64,000 bases of DNA. Origin: Acetobacter ascendens (GTDB lineage Bacteria; Pseudomonadota; Alphaproteobacteria; Acetobacterales; Acetobacteraceae). Each line of letters opens with the position of its first letter. The stretch's first letter is position 1. Below the pieces are notes generated by a model. The model had not been told where the DNA came from. It did no database searches and saw only the letters and a program-made list of their open reading frames with translations. The stretch spans positions 992,001-1,056,000 of the forward strand of contig NZ_CP015164.1 of assembly GCF_001766235.1 (NCBI RefSeq), given 5' to 3'. Of this stretch, positions 58,459 through 64,000 are shown in pieces. The position numbers and the translations under genes were made by a program.

Positions 58459-59749
58459 GGAGGGATCGAAGAACCCTTGATTGATGTGCTTGGCCGGTAA
58501 TTTCTGGGTTTTGGCGATTTGATTGACAGTTTTTGCGATGGCGTCCAGTCTGCGTTTTGAGCAGATTGGGAGTTGTCTCTCGCTGGATGGCTATGCGCTC
58601 GCGTTCAATCTTTCGAGGAAGAGGAGGCGGCGCATATTGTAGACGATATTGGCGAGCCCGATCCTCATGGTGGCTCGACTGATACCGACAGTCCGGACAA
58701 ACAGCCCCGTCTGTGACTTCTGATCGGCAAAGACATGCTCGACACGCGAGCGGATGACCGACTTTCCAGCATTTGATTTCTGGATATGCCGGGGCATAGG
58801 CTTGAGATGCGGCTTTTTGCGATGAACCTTGGAAACAAAGCCCTGCTTTTCCATGAAGTCTTCGTTGGCTTTTGAGCGATAGGCCGTGTCGGCCCAGACA
58901 CTTGAGGCCGTATTGGTTTTATCCAGAAGCCCCTCTCTCAATCGCGCGCCATCACTGGCAGCGGCATGCGTTGTTTTCCATTTGCGGATGAACCGGTATT
59001 TCCGACCGATGGAAACATGCGATTTATAGCCAAAGAACGGGATGGCGAGATCGCTGGATGGCATGGTTCCATCATCCTGCCGCTTCGCCTTCGTGAACTT
59101 CAGTGTCCAGCGCGCATGACGATCCTTGTGCGACAGCTTTGCGGGTTTGTCCTGCCAGTCTTCAGGAATACGGCCTGCTCGCAGATCCGCTTTCTCTGCA
59201 TTGGTGTTCCGCTGCTTCGGAGCCGCTACCAGCGTGGCATCCAGGATCTGGCCTGACATCGGCAAATACCCGGCGTTACGCAGGGTCGCATCAAAGCGGT
59301 TGAACAGCCCATCGATCGCACCCGCCTGGGTCAGACGCTTTTGACACAGCCAGACCGTTTTGGCATCCGGCACCCGATCTGAAAGTCCCAGCCCAAGGAA
59401 ACGCATAAAGGAGAGGCGATCGTTGATCAGATATTCCGTCCGCTCATCAGACAAATTGTTGAGCGTCTGGATCACCAGGATCTTGAACATCAGCACAGGA
59501 TCAAATGGCGGTCGTCCGCCCTTGCTTCCATCGGAATACGCCAGGGTCTTGTCCAGATCAGGACGGAACGCTTCAAAATCCACAGTCCGGGAAAACGCTT
59601 CGAGCTGATCGCCAAGCCCACTCAGCCGGGCAAGGCGCTCTTCAACATCAAAGAAACCAGGCTGCTTCATATCGCCATTCCCTCAATCAACGCAGAAGAA
59701 ATAGAATCATACAGAAGACCTCAAAACCAGGGGGTTTTTAGAACCCTCC
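58459..59749 (-). mobile_element. IS5-family element (1,291 bp), uninterrupted copy
   Basis: Ends GGAGGG and CCCTCC. Left flank AGTT, right flank AGGT: not a duplication. The SDR gene stops at the left end and nothing of it reappears on the right, where a G+C-rich region begins. The element therefore marks a recombination or deletion junction. Confidence 0.9.
58591..59670 (-). CDS. IS5-family transposase (359 aa)
   Basis: Complete copy, nearly identical to the split transposase at 16149 (VWLCQKRLTQAGAIDGLFNR variant) and more distant from that at 44473. All DDE residues present. Confidence 0.94.
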   Translation of the reverse strand: MKQPGFFDVEERLARLSGLGDQLEAFSRTVDFEAFRPDLDKTLAYSDGSKGGRPPFDPVLMFKILVIQTLNNLSDERTEYLINDRLSFMRFLGLGLSDRVPDAKTVWLCQKRLTQAGAIDGLFNRFDATLRNAGYLPMSGQILDATLVAAPKQRNTNAEKADLRAGRIPEDWQDKPAKLSHKDRHARWTLKFTKAKRQDDGTMPSSDLAIPFFGYKSHVSIGRKYRFIRKWKTTHAAASDGARLREGLLDKTNTASSVWADTAYRSKANEDFMEKQGFVSKVHRKKPHLKPMPRHIQKSNAGKSVIRSRVEHVFADQKSQTGLFVRTVGISRATMRIGLANIVYNMRRLLFLERLNASA

Positions 59750-60012
59750 AGGTCCTGTTCTTCACCCATCATCCACATCTTGTGGAGATCGCAAAGTCGG
59801 TCGTCGGGCGCGAGATGCACTCCGAGTGCTCATTGTCGTGACGGCAATCGGCGGCCGAGGGGACGTGACGGTATCCGTAACATCCGTCGAACCCGCCTAA
59901 CATTCCGTGCGGGGAATCGTCGACGATAAACGCGGGCCGAGCTAATCGGGATGTAGCCGAATTGATCGACAGTCACCGGGGGCGACACGGATCTGACCGG
60001 TCGCCCGCCGCC
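59750..60012. other. Unassigned G+C-rich region downstream of the RloC-like gene
   Basis: 263 bp between an IS end and the stop of the RloC-like gene. Higher in G+C than the Acetobacter-like flanks. Only short frames, none recognised. It probably belongs to the same acquired segment as the RloC-like gene. Confidence 0.45.
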
Positions 60013-60686
60013 TCACGCCGCTGGGGCCGAAGCTGGCGTGCCCTGAGGTGGAGATGCCGCTTCGACGGCGGCAGGGTGCGTCTCGCCTTCCGCCGGCTCG
60101 CCCTCGTCCTCGTCGCTGATCCGCATCATCATGCTGTAGTGGGCGATATGACCGGTTTTCTCAAAGACCTGCTCGAACACGCGAAGGTAGCTCTGGACGG
60201 CGTTGTCGTCGGCTGCCAGATAAATGTCGTCGTGCGCGCTGTGAGACCCGTCATTGATCCATGAGAACAGCGAGGCGCAGACTTGGGCGTCGCGACCGGT
60301 GAAGAGCGCGACAATGGCATCCTGTTTCCAGCCGCCGAGGACAACGAGATAGTTCTCGACGATCCGCCGCAGCGTGTTCTGGATGGTGAGGTTGGCGCGC
60401 TCGGAATTGCGCACGTCCTCCCAGAGCAGCTCGTAGGATGTCTTCACCGGATTGAACGCGTAGTGGTGAAGCGACGAGACGTTGTCGCGCTTCCGCACTA
60501 CCCAGAAAGTCTCGTCCCGTCGGCAACCTGAGGCGGGGCGATCCCGATCGTAGCTCACCTCCTTATGAAAGTAGATGTTATGCGTCAGCACAAAGACCTG
60601 CCGGACCGAGCCCTTTCCGGCGCGCACATCGCCGACCACCTTCCGGATGAGCGCGCTGACGATGAACAGAACATCGGAATCTAGGC
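60013..60686 (-). pseudogene. RloC-like ATPase/anticodon nuclease, 3' part
   Basis: Residues 542-765. Completes the Walker B/D-loop (FDDPVS|SLDSDVL across the insertion) and adds the H-loop VFVLTHNIYFHKE. The C-terminal domain has RRIVENYL, where Arg648 and Glu652 have the i, i+4 spacing of the Arg-Glu pair of PrrC/RloC anticodon nucleases, and INDGSHSAHDD with His690 as candidate third catalytic residue. The tail is Ala/Pro/Glu rich. Stop at 60013. Known RloC proteins cut a tRNA anticodon loop when activated by DNA damage or phage; activity here is inferred. Confidence 0.85.
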
Positions 60687-60690
60687 TCGA

Positions 60691-62355
60691 CGCGGATTTC
60701 TCACACTTGAGGCAATTTCGGGTCATTTTGTAGAATTCAGTCATCCCACAGGAGCCCGATCTGGAATATTGACGATATTCTGCTTCTGGCAGCGGGTTCT
60801 GAACGCAGTGAGGGTGTCACGGCCTGAGAAGGCAGTGTTGGTGGAAGCTATGTGGTCTGTGCACTGTCTGTTTCTTCAGATGGCCTGCCGGAGCCTTCGC
60901 AATCGTGCATGAGCGAGGGCGAATTCATGCTGACAGGGGAACATGTCCGGCATGGACAGGACAATCCGACGGACGCTGAGCGTTACACGTGTCGCGATTT
61001 TGAGCAGTCGTGCGCGTATGGTGCCACAGGTCGCCGTCTCCAGGCTGGTCTGGCCAAGGGCCAGTCTTTGCAGAGCGGTCAGCAGGACATAGGCAGCGGC
61101 CGAGAACCACAGCCGGAGCTGGTTGGCCCGGATGGTGTGGGACGAGGTCCTGTCTGAGAACAGATCCATCTGGCATTCCTTGATGCGGTTTTCCATATCC
61201 CCGCGTGCGCAGTAAATCTGTTCGTAGAGATGGCGGGGGTCGGACATTCCCTGCGGTAGCGTGGTGACAATAAAGCGATGATAGCGGTTGCCGTGGCGCC
61301 ATTCGGCCTTGGCCACGACCCGCCTGCGGCGCGTCCAGCTGTCCTTTGTGATCCAGTCAAAGGAGGCAAAGCCGCGCGCCGCTTTGCCTGTCGTGGCGGC
61401 TTCGTCACGAACCTCAGCGGACAAAGAGGCAATCCGGTCATACAGGCGGGTGTTGCCTGCAAGCCCAAACAGGAAGTCAACGTGGTTGTCTTCGCACCAT
61501 GTCATCAGACTGTCCCGGGCGAAACCGCTGTCCCCACGCACCAGGATACGCACCCGGGGCCAGCGGCTCCTGATCTGCTCCACGATCCGGCGGATGTCTG
61601 CCAGTGCTTCCTTCCCCGGGTCCCTGTCTGCCGTGCGCAGGGTAGCGCTAAGGAGATGGTCCCCGCAGAAGACATACAGGGGAAGATAGCAGTTATGGCC
61701 GTAATATCCATGAAAGGCCCGGCCTTCCTGATGGCCATGGATACGGTCATCGGTGGCATCCACATCCAGAACGATCCGGGCGGGTGCGCGCTCATGCTGG
61801 TCCATGAAAAGCGTCACGAACAGGGTAGCCAGGGCCTCATGATCAGCAATGATGCGGCAGTAACGATCTGCCTGCTGCCCACTGCGCTCCAACCGGTTCA
61901 GCGTGGATTTTCCTGCCAGTGCCGCACAGTTGGCCCGGCTTCCTGACAGACGTCCCGATACCAGACCCATGACAGGATCATGACGTAAAGCGTCATGGTC
62001 ATTAAGGTCTTCATAGCCCAGTGCCAGGCCCATGATCCGCTGACGGACAAGGTCTTCAACCCGGTATTCCACAAAGCCGGGATGCCGCTTATCGCGAAAA
62101 CAGGCAGCAAAGCGGCGGCTGAGCCCCAGAATGTCATCAGCCTGCTTCACCAGAATGACACCGCCATCCGAACTCATGCGACCCCCGTCAAAACGGGCCA
62201 CAACACGCCGTCCACAGGAGGCTGGAAACTCATACGCGCCTGCGCTACACTCTGTCTGCATCGGGTTTTCTTATAGCTTATGAAAATATCTTTTCTACAA
62301 AACAGACTTTTTCATAATCTAACCCGATGTACAACCCTTCTGTGAGATTTCCGCG
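60691..62355 (-). mobile_element. IS1380, complete copy F, in RloC-like gene
   Basis: 1,665 bp with TCGA on both sides (60687-60690, 62356-62359). The insertion is exact: removing it plus one TCGA restores DDPVSSLDSD. Confidence 0.96.
60876..62261 (-). CDS. IS1380 transposase
   Basis: 461 aa, intact, of the QADDILGLS variant like the copy at 6709; one change near residue 58 (FRDKRHPGF for FRDERHPGF). Confidence 0.95.
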   Translation of the reverse strand: MQTECSAGAYEFPASCGRRVVARFDGGRMSSDGGVILVKQADDILGLSRRFAACFRDKRHPGFVEYRVEDLVRQRIMGLALGYEDLNDHDALRHDPVMGLVSGRLSGSRANCAALAGKSTLNRLERSGQQADRYCRIIADHEALATLFVTLFMDQHERAPARIVLDVDATDDRIHGHQEGRAFHGYYGHNCYLPLYVFCGDHLLSATLRTADRDPGKEALADIRRIVEQIRSRWPRVRILVRGDSGFARDSLMTWCEDNHVDFLFGLAGNTRLYDRIASLSAEVRDEAATTGKAARGFASFDWITKDSWTRRRRVVAKAEWRHGNRYHRFIVTTLPQGMSDPRHLYEQIYCARGDMENRIKECQMDLFSDRTSSHTIRANQLRLWFSAAAYVLLTALQRLALGQTSLETATCGTIRARLLKIATRVTLSVRRIVLSMPDMFPCQHEFALAHARLRRLRQAI

Positions 62356-62359
62356 TCGA

Positions 62360-63979
62360 GACGGGATCGTCGAACACCACCACCTTATCGGCTGTAGTGC
62401 CTGAGCCGGATGTGCTGCCGGCCAGCATGTGATAGAAGTAGAGGAAGGTGATGAACGACCGCTCGCCTTCGCTCAACGTCTTCGCGGCGTCGGATCCATC
62501 GAGACGAACGATCCGGTACATATCCCCGCGCTCGCTAGCGACGGCCAGCTTGAAGCTGGTGAAGCCGAATGAGAAGAGGATGCGGTTGATCTCGTCAACC
62601 GTCGGCTTAACGCTCGTGATACTAGCTTCCTTGGCCTTCAACTGAGCATCGAGCCGCGCACGCTCGCCCTTCTTTTCTGCGATCTTGGCTTCGAGGCCCT
62701 CGATCATCTTGCCGAGCTTGGTCGCTGACGCGTCGTACGTTGTAAGGTCGGTCCGGCGCTCCTCGACAATGAAGCGCCATACCTGCGAGGTCAGGGTGCG
62801 TTTCGACTTCGACAGGTCACGGATGGTCTCGTTGTATTCATCGATCACGGTGTTCGCCTGCATCAGCAGATCGCTGATCGCGCTCGCGAACTCCTTCGTA
62901 TACTCGAGCGTGATCTCGCTGCTGGGTTCGCGACGCTTCGCTACCAACCACTCGTGGTTGAGTTCGAACGCCGTCTTCAGGGCGTGGTAGCGCTCGGTGA
63001 GTGTCTCCGAATCGATAAACCTGCCAGGCGAGGCCACGAGGACATCGAGGCGATCACACACGGCCTTCGTGGCTGCTTCGTAGCGTGTGGACAGTTGCGC
63101 GATCTCTGCGAGATCCGCCTTATACTGCTCGTCGAAGAATGCGTTCAGATCTTCGATCAGATTCGCCGGGGCAACCTGCTGGCAGAATGGGCACGAGCCG
63201 TCCGCTGCCGCAAGATACTCCACGCCCTGCTTGACCCAGTCGCTGTTGCCCAGCCGACCTATCAGGGCCGCAACGACGACGTCGTCACGGCCGACAATCT
63301 TCCGTCCGAGGATCGCCGACTTTTCCAAGGTGGGGAAGGCGGTGAAGGCGATCGGCTGGATAGCGGCTTCCGGCGGCGTTGCATCCTTAAAGACGGTCGC
63401 GGCGCGCACGATGAGATCCTCAAGGGTGGCGACGTCGGTGTTGTTCTCCGCAGCCTCCTTCAGCACCTTGTCGCAGAAGGCGACCTTGCCATGGCGGTGG
63501 CCGGTCATGGCTTTCTCGAAAACCGCCTTGTGGGCTTGCTGCGATTTCCAGCATGCCTCGTCGAGGAGCGATCGCGCGTCTGCAAGATCCTTACGGCTAC
63601 CTCCCGTGCCATCGTCGCCTTCGAGCTTTTGGCGCAGCCCGCCGATTTCGCGGTCGAGCTTGCCGATCTGCTGCTGCAGGCTCTCGATCTTCTCGACGGC
63701 TTTCGTTGAATCCTCGCCGAGTGTGAAGATGCCCTTCAGCTGCTCTCCGAAGTTGGCTTCGGCGAAATCACGGTTGTAGACGAGTGTCGCTATCGCCCGG
63801 CCGTCCTTCCATGAGACGCTATAGCCGGCACGGACGGCAGGATCGTGGATGGCGCGGGATACAGTGGTCTTCCCGCAGCCATTGTGACCGAAGAGGTAGT
63901 TGATTTTCTTGAGGTCGGTGAGCGTCTCACCTGCGGCTGGATATGTCGCCTCGCCAGCAATCCCAATTAAAGTCAGCAT
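62360..63979 (-). pseudogene. RloC-like Zn-hook ATPase/anticodon nuclease, 5' part
   Basis: Residues 1-540 of a 765-aa protein, the size of RloC (about 800) and twice that of PrrC. AAA_13-type ABC ATPase head with Walker A GHNGCGKTT (31-39). Coiled-coil predicted by eye at about 95-135 and again at about 400-450; between the coils is SCPFCQQ with Cys263 and Cys266, like the CxxC zinc hook that separates RloC from PrrC. ABC signature LSEGERSFITFLYF near 500 and Walker B VVVFDDP near 533-539. The ATG at 63979 follows GGGGG. No hsd genes are in view. G+C is clearly above that of neighbours, suggesting transfer. RloC-type proteins are translation-disabling phage-defence factors. Confidence 0.87.
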
Positions 63980-64000
63980 CTACGCCCCCAAGAAATGGAC

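Noticed and set aside
62954-63709. 251-aa plus-strand frame opposite the RloC-like gene
   Set aside because: High G+C removes stop codons from the opposite strand; the minus frame has all the recognisable motifs.
1-64000. tRNA, rRNA or prophage genes
   Set aside because: I looked for tRNA-like cloverleaf ends, rRNA conserved blocks and phage structural genes and saw none that could be supported.

Overview
The window reads as a chromosomal segment of an acetic acid bacterium, most likely Acetobacter. The main reason is several copies of a 1,665-bp IS1380 element with TCGA target sites, the element first described from Acetobacter pasteurianus. Coding style and moderate G+C agree; the species is inferred. 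About 39% of the window is insertion sequence: four complete and two partial IS1380 copies, five copies of a 905-bp IS5-family (IS1031-group) element, three copies of an 843-bp IS5-family element with a frameshifted transposase, one further 864-bp element of that kind, three copies of a 1,291-bp IS5-family element, two IS3-family elements and two IS110-family elements. Many are nested.

Layout. 1-10392: the ATP-dependent urea degradation pair, urea carboxylase followed by allophanate hydrolase. Urea carboxylase is split by a 5.8-kb nest of IS1380, IS3 and IS110 sequences, and the open frame rejoins exactly when the nest and one TCGA are removed. 10403-14236: three IS elements around an intact HSL-type esterase. 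14492-23488: a very large predicted helicase-nuclease (about 2,010 aa; transglutaminase-like, DUF4011, SF1 helicase, Vsr/MTES_1575-type nuclease and DUF3320-like parts), split by a 1,291-bp element that itself carries an IS1380. 23631-25594: remnants of a flavin-dependent monooxygenase and of a TetR regulator fused by an IS, with the TetR operator still visible. 25824-33225: adenine deaminase, an IS3 element, a cobalamin riboswitch ahead of a tiny ORF and a Rieske oxygenase, then acyl-CoA dehydrogenase-like and nitroreductase genes.

33787-43782: a 10-kb block bounded by inverted copies of the 905-bp IS. It holds a Fur-box-controlled heme uptake and degradation operon (two IsdG-type monooxygenases around hmuTUV), an aldehyde dehydrogenase with a divergent TetR regulator, and mntR/mntH with a MntR-like palindrome. 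43786-49049: a truncated DUF4142 lipoprotein and a heavily decayed tannase/feruloyl esterase gene carrying two separate insertions. 49162-53575: an intact GPH-family transporter, phosphoglucomutase and an Old Yellow Enzyme. 53853-58458: a metallophosphoesterase broken by a frameshift and an IS110-family element, and a short-chain dehydrogenase broken by an IS and truncated by another. 60013-63979: a G+C-rich RloC-like Zn-hook ATPase/anticodon nuclease, precisely disrupted by IS1380.

Two large putative phage-defence genes and one nitrogen-assimilation gene are all interrupted by insertions that contain IS1380 and that excise in silico to perfect reading frames. This points to recent loss of function by IS expansion, with several hybrid IS junctions recording later deletions and recombination.
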